Assembly: GCA_016286835.1 (NCBI GenBank)
Contig: JAEEUD010000056.1
Coordinates: 1-9,153 of the forward strand
Direction: 5' to 3'
DNA length: 9,153 nt
From: Pyramidobacter sp.
GTDB lineage: Bacteria > Synergistota > Synergistia > Synergistales > Dethiosulfovibrionaceae
Shown: positions 1 to 6,062 of the stretch, one piece after another
Layout: each line of letters opens with the position of its first letter
Position numbering within the stretch: the first letter of the stretch is position 1
The notes under the pieces: generated by a model
What the model was told of the DNA's origin: nothing
Database searches by the model: none
Seen by the model: only the letters and a program-made list of their open reading frames with translations
Position numbers and translations under genes: made by a program

Positions 1-7
1 CGTAAAG

Positions 8-58
8 CACGGGCTTCCCGCGCGGTGAAAACCGCATGGGAAGCCCGTGTTTTATCTT
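8..58 (+). terminator. Intrinsic terminator of an upstream gene
   Basis: A perfect 12-bp stem pairs 8-19 (CACGGGCTTCCC) with 38-49 and encloses a second stem, 22-26 with 31-35, closed by a GAAA tetraloop. The sequence GTTTTATCTT follows directly. The U-run lies only on the right side, so it should stop plus-strand transcription entering from a gene to the left of the window. Confidence 0.85.
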
Positions 59-75
59 ACGGTTCCATGTGGGAC

Positions 76-158
76 AAACACTCCGAAGCGGAGTGTTTCG
101 CGTGAAACAGCCACGAAGATCGTTCCCCGATCATGACTGAAGCAGTCTTTGTTTTTTT
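76..158 (+). other. Row of small hairpins ending in a T-run
   Basis: This stretch holds no gene. Three hairpins lie in a row: 76-84 with 90-98 (AAACACTCC arm), 118-122 with 128-132 (GATCG arm), and 135-139 with 143-147 (GACTG arm); the last is followed by TTTGTTTTTTT (148-158). A fourth stem, 95-99 with 104-108 (GTTTC/GAAAC), competes with the first one. The last hairpin plus T-run resembles a weak intrinsic terminator. It could be a back-up terminator for the upstream gene or a processed 3' leftover or small RNA; no promoter for a separate RNA was identified. Confidence 0.4.
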
Positions 159-203
159 CAGGGCCCCCTTGCCTGATCCCGTAAAAAACACGACAGCCTC
201 TCA

Positions 204-231
204 TTGACAAATCGCAAATTCTCGATATAAT
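204..231 (+). promoter_or_regulatory. Consensus sigma-70 promoter of the ArsR-type gene
   Basis: TTGACA at 204-209 and TATAAT at 226-231 both match the sigma-70 consensus exactly, with a 16-bp spacer. Transcription would start near 238, leaving a leader of only about 23 nt that contains the strong Shine-Dalgarno AAAGGAGG (247-254). A short dyad, ATCG-N8-CGAT (211-226), lies inside the spacer and could be an autoregulatory operator, but four-base arms are weak evidence. Confidence 0.85.
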
Positions 232-260
232 AAACTCATCCCACTCAAAGGAGGCAGTCC

Positions 261-575
261 ATGGACATCATCGAGATCAGCAAAGCCCTGTCGAACGAGA
301 CACGGCTGAACATCCTGAAATGGCTGAAGGCTCCGCAGGACAATTTTCCCCCGCAGGGCGGCTGTCTGAACGAACCGGTCGACCTGAAAGGCGGCGTGTG
401 CGTCAGCAGCATCCAGGCAAAAGCCGGGATCTCGCAGTCGACCGTCTCAAACTACCTCGACATGCTCCAGCGTGCGGGGCTGCTTCTCTCGGAGCGGCAC
501 GGCAAGTGGACGTACTACCGCCGCAACGAGGAGATGATCGCCCGTCTTGCGGCGTTTATCGGTTCCGAACTGTAA
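261..575 (+). CDS. ArsR/SmtB-type winged-helix transcriptional regulator
   Basis: This 104-residue protein has the ArsR fold order. An N-terminal helix pair (ISKALSNETRLNILKWL, residues 6-22) is followed by a loop (about 24-45) and the recognition helix-turn-helix (SSIQAKAGISQSTVSNYLDML, about 49-69), then a basic beta-wing (RHGKWTYYRRN). The family binds operator dyads as a dimer and usually releases DNA on binding a metal or small effector. The classical CVC metal site before the HTH is reduced to one cysteine (C47, with S49 where the second would be); a second cysteine, C35, lies in the loop. Metal sensing of the usual type is therefore doubtful. The start is set by AAAGGAGG six bases upstream. 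A terminator follows, so it is probably monocistronic and may control the hydrolase-flavoenzyme operon downstream. The family call is firm; the effector is unknown. Confidence 0.9.
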   Translation: MDIIEISKALSNETRLNILKWLKAPQDNFPPQGGCLNEPVDLKGGVCVSSIQAKAGISQSTVSNYLDMLQRAGLLLSERHGKWTYYRRNEEMIARLAAFIGSEL

Positions 576-583
576 AATATCAA

Positions 584-612
584 AGGCGCGGGGCAGTTCG
601 CGCCTCATTTTT
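584..612 (+). terminator. Intrinsic terminator after the ArsR-type gene
   Basis: AGGCGCG (584-590) pairs with CGCGCCT (599-605) around an 8-nt loop and is followed by CATTTTT. It begins 9 bases after the TAA stop and separates the regulator from the next operon. Confidence 0.8.
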
Positions 613-618
613 CAGCGC

Positions 619-652
619 CTACATATCTACAATCTTAGAAATGTAGTATTAG
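619..652 (+). promoter_or_regulatory. Candidate operator dyad before the hydrolase operon
   Basis: CTACA at 627-631 and TGTAG at 642-646 form an inverted repeat with 10 bases between the arms (20 bp overall, the size ArsR-type dimers commonly cover). A second CTACAT copy lies at 619-624, giving a longer alternative arm to ATGTAG (641-646). AT-rich hexamers that could serve as a -10 (TAGTAT, 644-649) overlap the right arm, but no convincing -35 is visible. The site is placed as expected for repression by the neighbouring regulator; that link is inferred. Confidence 0.4.
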
Positions 653-686
653 AGAAATAACGATTTTTCAGGGGAGAGCGATTCAC

Positions 687-1544
687 ATGAAAAAACTCGA
701 CGTCGCCACGCGGCGCGGCAGTGTGCTGAACGGCGTCCTGTTCGACGCGCCGGGCGCGGACACGGTGCTCGTGAACATCACGGGCATCCACGGAAATTTT
801 TACTCCAACCCTTTCTATTACGATTTCGGTGCGGCGCTGAACTCCGGCGGATTCGATTTTGTCTATGCGCAGACGAACGACGCCTTCGGGCAGATCCCGA
901 CGGTCAATCTCCGCACGGGCGGGCGTGAGATGATCGGCTCATGGAACGAGCGTTTTTCATACACCGACGAGGACATCGAAGCCTATCTCGACTGGGCGCG
1001 GAACGCGGGGTACAGGCACATTTTCCTGTCGGGGCACTCGCTCGGGGCAAACAAGGTGATGTATTACCTGTCACGGCACCACGGCGGACCCGTCGAAAAG
1101 TTCGTTCTGCTCAGTCCGGCAAATCTGGGTTTCATGATGAGCGGGGTGACGGAGCGCGAAAAGCAGACGGTGAAGTTCTACGTGGAACAAGGACGGGGAA
1201 AAGAGATGCTGCCGTCCCCGTTCATGGGCTGGGTCGAGTGCATTGCCGACACGGCGCACGACTGGCTGTTTTCAGGGTGTCTGGACAACGCGCACACCGA
1301 TCCGGCAGGCGATTTTTCCGTGGCAGAGGGCGTGACGCACGAAGGCGCTCTGCTGATCGGCACATACGACAATTTCGCCGGCGGCGATCCGGCGCGCTTT
1401 CTTCAAAACATCAATGAGCACATGCCGTCGGCCGGCCGGAACAAAATGATCTTCATCGGAAAAACAGGGCACACGTATCAGATGAAACACCGCGAGACGG
1501 CCGAAGCGCTGCTTTCACTGATGAAGGAATGGAGGGGGAACTGA
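687..1544 (+). CDS. Alpha/beta-fold hydrolase
   Basis: A 285-residue alpha/beta hydrolase. The nucleophile elbow GHSLG (116-120) puts the catalytic serine at S118; H262 in GKTGHTY near the C-terminus is the likely catalytic histidine, and D228 or D234 (GTYDNFAGGDP) the acid. The ITGIHGNFYSNPFYY segment (31-45) may form the oxyanion-hole region. There is no signal peptide or membrane segment, so it is probably a cytoplasmic esterase, lipase-like enzyme or thioesterase. Overall it resembles DUF1749/UPF0613-type hydrolases, recalled without a search. The start follows GGGGAGA at 671-677. Its TGA overlaps the ATG of the next small reading frame (TGATG), and an Old Yellow Enzyme gene comes next, so the three form an operon. 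Substrate cannot be predicted. Confidence 0.88.
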   Translation: MKKLDVATRRGSVLNGVLFDAPGADTVLVNITGIHGNFYSNPFYYDFGAALNSGGFDFVYAQTNDAFGQIPTVNLRTGGREMIGSWNERFSYTDEDIEAYLDWARNAGYRHIFLSGHSLGANKVMYYLSRHHGGPVEKFVLLSPANLGFMMSGVTEREKQTVKFYVEQGRGKEMLPSPFMGWVECIADTAHDWLFSGCLDNAHTDPAGDFSVAEGVTHEGALLIGTYDNFAGGDPARFLQNINEHMPSAGRNKMIFIGKTGHTYQMKHRETAEALLSLMKEWRGN

Positions 1545-1636
1545 TGCCTTTTGTCACCGTCAGGACGAACACAGCGATGAACCGCGGGGATGGTTCATTC
1601 AAGCAAAGGAGCATGAAAAATGAAAACACTGTTTGA
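1544..1636 (+). pseudogene. Truncated tautomerase-like reading frame (30 codons)
   Basis: This short frame begins at an ATG that overlaps the hydrolase stop (TGATG) and has a very strong Shine-Dalgarno, GGAGGGGG (1531-1538), five bases upstream, so it should be translated by coupling. Its product begins MPFVTVRTNTA, which resembles the first strand of tautomerase-superfamily (MIF/4-oxalocrotonate tautomerase) proteins, where the proline exposed after Met removal is the catalytic residue. After about 12 residues the similarity ends; the frame runs through the ribosome binding site of the next gene and stops 16 bases inside it. Family members are roughly 60-115 residues, so this looks like a gene reduced by internal deletion. 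Alternatively it is a coupling mini-ORF whose resemblance is accidental, since only 11 residues support the family call. Confidence 0.5.
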
Positions 1637-2627
1637 CTGCGTCAATCTTGGGAAACTGCGGCTGAAAAACCGCCTGATCCGCTCGGCGACGTGGGAAGCT
1701 CTTGCCGATGAAAGCGGACACATGAAAGAAGAACTGTTCGAGACCTACGAGCGACTTGCGGCCGGCGGCGTCGGCGCGATCATCACGGGATTCACTTCGG
1801 TGTCCGGGGACGATCATTATTTCGGCGGCATGGCCCGCCTTTCGGACGATGAACTGATCGCCGAACACCGGCGGCTGACGGACACGCTCCACAAACACGG
1901 CTGCCCCGTCATCGCTCAGCTGGCGCTCGGCGAATACAACGGCGCGCACCGGAACATGACGCCCGACAGCATGTCCGCAGCCGATATCGCTGCCGTCAAA
2001 GACCGCTTTGTCAGCGCCGCCGGACGAGCCGTTCAGGCCGGGTACGACGGCGTGCAGATCCATGCGGCGCACGGATTTTTCCTCAGCCGCTTTATCAGCC
2101 CGGCATTCAATCACCGTAACGACGAGTACGGCGGCAGCGCCGAGAACCGTGCCCGGCTGATCGTTGAGATCCTGCGCGGGATCGCGGCCGACTTCCCGTC
2201 CCTGCATCTGACGATGAAGATCAACGGCAGCGACTTCATCTACGGCGGTCTGACTCCTGACGACTGCGCCGCCGTCTGCCGCCTGTGCGAAGCAAACGGG
2301 CTGGAGTCCGTCGAGATCAGCGGCAACGGGACCTCCGTCCCCGGGATCAGGCCCGGCGTGAACGAGGCGTATTTCCGGGAATTCGCGGCCCCGATCGCCG
2401 GGCAGCTTTCCATCCCAGTGATCCTTGTCGGCGGCCACCGCAGTCCCGACTGCATGGAACGCGTGCTGAACGAAACGGGCATCGAATTCCTGTCCCTGTC
2501 GCGCCCTCTGGTGCGCGAGCCCGATCTGCCGCGCCGCTGGAAAAGCGGCGACCGCTCGCCGTCGCGCTGCGTGTCGTGCAACGCCTGTTACAGCACGCCG
2601 GGGCACCGCTGCGTATTTTTGAGATAG
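1620..2627 (+). CDS. NADH:flavin oxidoreductase, Old Yellow Enzyme family
   Basis: A 335-residue FMN-binding TIM-barrel protein. The family signature runs from H148-A-A-H151 through GFFLSRFISP to NHRNDEYGGSAENRARL (164-180). H148 and H151 correspond to the substrate-anion-binding pair of YqjM-type enzymes. The position that usually holds the catalytic tyrosine (HGY) is F153. The phosphate-binding end of the barrel is seen at VGGHR (270-274) and LSLSRPLVREPDL (291-303). The C-terminus carries C317, C320, C323 and C331 (CVSCNAC then C eight residues later), similar to the iron-sulfur cysteines of 2,4-dienoyl-CoA reductases, but the extra flavin/NAD domain of those enzymes is absent. It is probably a cytoplasmic reductase; an ene-reductase role is only inferred. 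The start follows AAAGGAG (1605-1611), 8 bases upstream. It is last in the hydrolase operon. Confidence 0.9.
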   Translation: MKTLFDCVNLGKLRLKNRLIRSATWEALADESGHMKEELFETYERLAAGGVGAIITGFTSVSGDDHYFGGMARLSDDELIAEHRRLTDTLHKHGCPVIAQLALGEYNGAHRNMTPDSMSAADIAAVKDRFVSAAGRAVQAGYDGVQIHAAHGFFLSRFISPAFNHRNDEYGGSAENRARLIVEILRGIAADFPSLHLTMKINGSDFIYGGLTPDDCAAVCRLCEANGLESVEISGNGTSVPGIRPGVNEAYFREFAAPIAGQLSIPVILVGGHRSPDCMERVLNETGIEFLSLSRPLVREPDLPRRWKSGDRSPSRCVSCNACYSTPGHRCVFLR

Positions 2628-2631
2628 CAAA

Positions 2632-2667
2632 AAGCCGCCGGAGCATTGTGCTCCGGCGGCTTATTTT
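2632..2667. terminator. Bidirectional terminator between convergent genes
   Basis: A perfect 13-bp stem (AAGCCGCCGGAGC, 2632-2644, with 2650-2662) closes on a 5-nt loop. The plus strand continues ATTTTA, and on the minus strand the stem ends in a run of five T. It therefore serves both the flavin oxidoreductase gene (+) and the permease gene (-). The 50 bases between it and the permease stop hold nothing else recognised. Confidence 0.9.
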
Positions 2668-2717
2668 AACGCTGTCAGCAGTAAAAGGCAGTTACAAACG
2701 GGGAAAAGTCCCGACAC

Positions 2718-3950
2718 CTAGAACAGCCCGAAATACGCGGCCGCGGCGCAGCAAACGCTGAAGCAGACGGCGGCGAGGATCAGCTCGTTGTACAGCTTGT
2801 TGCGGTCCACGCCTTCGGGAGCGCCGGCCAGGCAGAGCGCGCCGACGGTGGAGAGCGGGCTGATGACGACGCCGTTGGTGCCGACGATGACGGCGGTGAT
2901 CAGCGACATGGCCGTGCCCATCTCGGGGTTCTTGGCGATCTCGTTGGCCATGGGGATCAGCGTCGGCATGACGACGCCCGTGCCGCTGGACACGGCGCCC
3001 ATGACGCCGGACAGGGCGATCAGCGCGGGACGCACGGTCGTGGCGCTCATGTGCGCCTTGAGCAGCTCTTCGAGGTACTTGAAGCCGCCGGCGGTGACGA
3101 CGACGCGCAGCAGCACCGACATGCCGCAGATGAGGATCAGCGTGGCCCACGGCGTGGCGGCGAAGGCCTTTTTCTGGTCGGCCGCGCCGAGCACGATCAG
3201 CACGCCCGCGATGGCAAACGCCAGCATCCCCAGATCCTGCTTGAAGACGACGACGCCGATCAGCAGCGCGGCCACGCCGAGCAGCGTGAGCTTCTGTTTG
3301 CCGTCAAACGGCGTCCACGAGGCGGCTTCGGCGTTTTCCACGCGGGGCAGCGTCAGCCCGCCGAAAAGCACGTAGGCAGCCAGCGAGAATACGGTCATGG
3401 CGATGGCGAACGGCGCCCAGAGCTGGATGTAGGTGTAGCCGGGAATGTTCTGCGCCATGGCGATGCGGTTGGCAACAAGGCCGTTGATCGCGACGGGCGA
3501 AAGTCCGCCGGCCATGATGCCGCCCATGGTGACGACCGACATCATCAGCACGGGGATCTTGTTCTGCACAGCCACGTACAGCGCGATGGGGGCGATGACG
3601 GCGATGACCAGGCCGCCGGCACCGATGCCGGAGATGATCGCGCCGCCGATGAAGAAGACGATGGGCAGCAGCTTGGCGCTGCCGTGCGCGAAGAAGGCGA
3701 TGTTCCTGGCCATGGCCTCGATGGTGCCGTTGACGTTGGCGATGGCGAACAGGAACGTGGTCGACAGGGCGATGAAGAACACGCCCATGGGCCAGCCCTT
3801 GGCGTAGATCTCGGCCGGCTTCATCTTCAGCACGAAGATGCCGAAGACATAGGCGGCGACGAGCGCGATGACGCCGCAGTTTTTCTTGGTGACGGCGGCA
3901 AACAGGATCACGGCAAAGAAAACGATCAGAGAAACGACAGCAAGGTTCAT
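2718..3950 (-). CDS. MatC/SLC13-like organic anion permease
   Basis: A 410-residue, very hydrophobic inner-membrane protein with about 11-12 predicted helices in two halves. The first half matches the MatC N-terminal pattern: KGWPMGVFFIALSTTFLF (51-68), NVNGTIEAMARN (72-83), and a re-entrant-type segment GGLSPVAINGLVAN (148-161). The second half has SSGTGVVMPTLIPMA (321-335) and GTNGVVISPLSTVGAL (357-372), typical of the paired hairpins that form the substrate and cation site in the ion-transporter superfamily. Known relatives move dicarboxylates or other carboxylates, usually with a cation. The start follows AAAAAGGAG, 10 bases upstream. It lies 42 bases downstream of leuB on the same strand and probably shares its attenuator-controlled transcript, so a 2-oxo acid, malate-like or leucine-pathway carboxylate is a plausible but unproven substrate. 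Confidence 0.85.
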   Translation of the reverse strand: MNLAVVSLIVFFAVILFAAVTKKNCGVIALVAAYVFGIFVLKMKPAEIYAKGWPMGVFFIALSTTFLFAIANVNGTIEAMARNIAFFAHGSAKLLPIVFFIGGAIISGIGAGGLVIAVIAPIALYVAVQNKIPVLMMSVVTMGGIMAGGLSPVAINGLVANRIAMAQNIPGYTYIQLWAPFAIAMTVFSLAAYVLFGGLTLPRVENAEAASWTPFDGKQKLTLLGVAALLIGVVVFKQDLGMLAFAIAGVLIVLGAADQKKAFAATPWATLILICGMSVLLRVVVTAGGFKYLEELLKAHMSATTVRPALIALSGVMGAVSSGTGVVMPTLIPMANEIAKNPEMGTAMSLITAVIVGTNGVVISPLSTVGALCLAGAPEGVDRNKLYNELILAAVCFSVCCAAAAYFGLF

Positions 3951-3972
3951 TTGTGCAACACTCCTTTTTGTC

Positions 3973-3992
3973 TAATTATTAATTCTTAATTA

Positions 3993-4007
<15 letters not shown>
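3973..4007. repeat. Five tandem 7-bp AT-rich units (TAATTnn)
   Basis: TAATT occurs at 3973, 3980, 3987, 3994 and 4001, a strict 7-base period; only the two linker bases vary. On the coding strand the units read AATTA with two variable bases between. The array covers the last codons and stop of leuB and most of the 42-bp gap to the permease, and stands out sharply from the GC-rich flanks. It may be a slippage-prone spacer, a binding array or a regulated linker between the two genes. Confidence 0.85.
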
Positions 4008-5069
<1,062 letters not shown>

Positions 5070-5091
5070 GCTTTGACCTCCTTTTCGATAC

Positions 5092-5138
5092 AAAAAGCCG
5101 GAAGACGCCCGCGAAGAACGCGGAAGACTTCCGGCTTT
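5092..5138 (-). terminator. Attenuator terminator in the leuB leader
   Basis: On the minus strand AAAGCCGGAAG (5138-5128) pairs over 11 bp with CTTCCGGCTTT (5104-5094), enclosing a second stem (5123-5119 with 5113-5109), and ends in a run of five T (5096-5092). It ends only 7 bases before the leuB ribosome binding site, so it must be read through for leuB to be expressed. A segment within the leader ORF, CTTCCGG (5191-5185), is perfectly complementary to CCGGAAG (5134-5128) in the terminator's first arm and could act as an antiterminator. A separate 7-bp stem, TAAAACG (5164-5158) with 5144-5138, lies between them. Confidence 0.8.
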
Positions 5139-5161
5139 AAAACGCTTTGCGCCGCGCCGTT

Positions 5162-5242
5162 TTACGCGCACGCAGAAATCAGCCCCGGAAGAGTTCCGCG
5201 GCCAGATAGCGCGAGAGTAAAATTCACAGACGACTGATTCAT
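5162..5242 (-). CDS. Leader peptide of the leuB operon (26 residues)
   Basis: A small ORF lies between the promoter and the attenuator. Its ATG (5242) follows AAAGGAGG, which sits nine bases upstream. The peptide starts MNQSSVNFTLAL and holds four leucines: codons 10 (CTC), 12 (CTA), 18 (CTT) and 21 (CTG). Its second half overlaps two RNA segments: segment 1 (5198-5194, CGGAA) pairs with segment 2 (5190-5186, TTCCG), and segment 2 also pairs with the terminator's first arm. A ribosome paused at codons 10-12 would be expected to cover segment 1 and free segment 2 to block termination. The leucines are scattered rather than clustered as in enterobacterial leu leaders, so leucine sensing is likely but not certain. 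Confidence 0.65.
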   Translation of the reverse strand: MNQSSVNFTLALSGRGTLPGLISACA

Positions 5243-5281
5243 GCGGACGCCCCTCCTTTGGGATGATCATAATACAGACAT

Positions 5282-5309
5282 ATTCTAACAAGAGATAAAA
5301 TTCTGTCAA
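5282..5309 (-). promoter_or_regulatory. Promoter of the leuB operon
   Basis: On the minus strand TTGACA (5309-5304) and TAGAAT (5287-5282) are separated by 16 bp, and a TG at 5290-5289 makes the -10 an extended one. Transcription should start near 5275, giving a leader of about 200 nt before leuB, a usual size for an attenuator. Confidence 0.85.
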
Positions 5310-5352
5310 GTTGAACATCGCTCTAAAAATCGGCGGCGTTTTTCCGTTTTGT

Positions 5353-5415
5353 CCATTTTGGCCATAATCAATGCATATTATTAGCCAAAACGAGCGCAAA
5401 ACTCCGTCCAAAATG
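5353..5415. promoter_or_regulatory. Repeated CCAAAA motif in the divergent intergenic region
   Basis: The gap between the leuB promoter and the promoter of the secreted protein gene contains an inverted repeat, TTTTGGC (5356-5362) with GCCAAAA (5384-5390), enclosing ATAAT/ATTAT and the palindrome ATGCAT (5371-5376). A third copy of the core, CCAAAATG, lies at 5408-5415 and the first arm reads CCATTTTGG. Repeated dyad arms upstream of both promoters suggest a binding site for an unknown regulator. There is no matching known consensus. Confidence 0.4.
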
Positions 5416-5450
5416 CGCGAAGCAGGCGTAAAAATCTAGCCATCTGGCGA

Positions 5451-5479
5451 TTGCCGGTCTCGGCGCGAAGAAATACAAT
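5451..5479 (+). promoter_or_regulatory. Promoter of the secreted protein gene
   Basis: TTGCCG (5451-5456) and TACAAT (5474-5479) are separated by exactly 17 bp, each a close match to the sigma-70 consensus. The start of transcription should be near 5486, about 40 bases before the ATG. Confidence 0.75.
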
Positions 5480-5486
5480 AGTCGCC

Positions 5487-5502
5487 GTACCGCGGACGGT
5501 AC
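5487..5502 (+). promoter_or_regulatory. Hairpin at the 5' end of the mRNA
   Basis: GTACCG (5487-5492) pairs with CGGTAC (5497-5502) around a CGGA loop, directly at the predicted transcription start. A hairpin in this place can protect the message from 5'-end decay; as DNA it is also a dyad that could bind a repressor. Its function is inferred from position only. Confidence 0.45.
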
Positions 5503-5528
5503 ATAATCATACAAACGGAGGTTTCATC

Positions 5529-5978
5529 ATGAAAAAACTTCTTGCGTTCGTGTTCGTTCTCTGCTTTGCCGCGTCGGCGTTCGCCGCCAAGATCGACGGC
5601 ACGTTCTACACCGCCGAAGTGCCCGAGGGCTGGACGGCCGAGGTCGTGAACGCGGACGACAACAGCGTCAGCAGTATGCTGAAAGCGCCCGACAACAGCA
5701 TGGCGTTCGTCGTCAGCGTGCTCAAGGCCGATAAGGACCTGACAGTCAAGACCGCCGCCGAGCAGTTCGCCGCCATCCACAACGCCACCGATCTGAAGAA
5801 GATGGAGGGCGAGGGCGAATCGTACGAGTATACAGCAGTGGTCAACGGCGCCAAAGCCTACGCCCAGGTCTTCAAGATCGACGAGGAGAGCATCGGCAAT
5901 ATCACGATCATCGGCGATCACGAGAGCGAACTCGCCGTGGGTATCTTTAACTCGATCGAGTTCAAGGAGCCCAAGTAA
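5529..5978 (+). CDS. Small exported protein of unknown function
   Basis: A 149-residue protein. Residues 1-19 (MKKLLAFVFVLCFAASAFA) form a classical Sec signal peptide with an AFA cleavage site and no lipobox cysteine, so the mature protein of about 130 residues is periplasmic or released. The mature part is acidic, contains no cysteine, and has alternating strand-like segments (GTFYTAEVPEGWTAEVV, SMAFVVSVL, YEYTAVVNGAKAYAQVFKI, SIGNITIIG, LAVGIFNSIEF). The layout 'V-P-x-GW' followed by sheet and a final 'I-x-S-I-x-F' recalls PsbP/DcrB/Mog1-like folds, a suggestion only. An in-frame ATG at 5451 overlaps the -35 box; the chosen ATG has GGAGG seven bases upstream and creates the signal peptide. 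The gene has its own promoter and terminator. Function not recognised. Confidence 0.85.
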   Translation: MKKLLAFVFVLCFAASAFAAKIDGTFYTAEVPEGWTAEVVNADDNSVSSMLKAPDNSMAFVVSVLKADKDLTVKTAAEQFAAIHNATDLKKMEGEGESYEYTAVVNGAKAYAQVFKIDEESIGNITIIGDHESELAVGIFNSIEFKEPK

Positions 5979-5996
5979 GTCCAATCAGCGCCAGAA

Positions 5997-6043
5997 AAAA
6001 GCGGAAAAATTCCCAGCGCGGGAGTTTTTCCGCTTTTATTTTT
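5997..6043. terminator. Strong bidirectional terminator
   Basis: An 18-bp stem (5997-6014 with 6020-6037; one G-U pair) with a 5-nt AGCGC loop is followed by ATTTTT on the plus strand and has an A-run on the left that becomes a T-run on the minus strand. It ends both the exported-protein gene (+) and the LuxR-type gene (-). An outer inverted repeat, GTCCAAT (5979-5985) and ATTGGAC (6050-6056), brackets it with almost the same centre. Confidence 0.92.
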
Positions 6044-6062
6044 CCCGAAATTGGACCGCCGC

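Noticed and set aside
1599..2630. Minus-strand open frame of 343 codons
   Set aside because: It exactly covers the flavin oxidoreductase gene in antisense, while the plus strand shows full family motifs and a ribosome site.
3051..3989. Plus-strand open frame of 312 codons, rich in D, H and G
   Set aside because: It is antisense to the permease; the composition reflects the complement of hydrophobic codons.
5070..5411. Longer LeuB with a 114-residue N-terminal extension
   Set aside because: The extension would pass through the promoter, leader ORF and terminator; the ATG at 5069 has an ideal ribosome site and gives the usual protein length.
5436..5984. Minus-strand open frame of 182 codons
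   Set aside because: It is antisense to the exported protein, whose signal peptide, promoter and ribosome site are clear, and would run through the divergent promoter.
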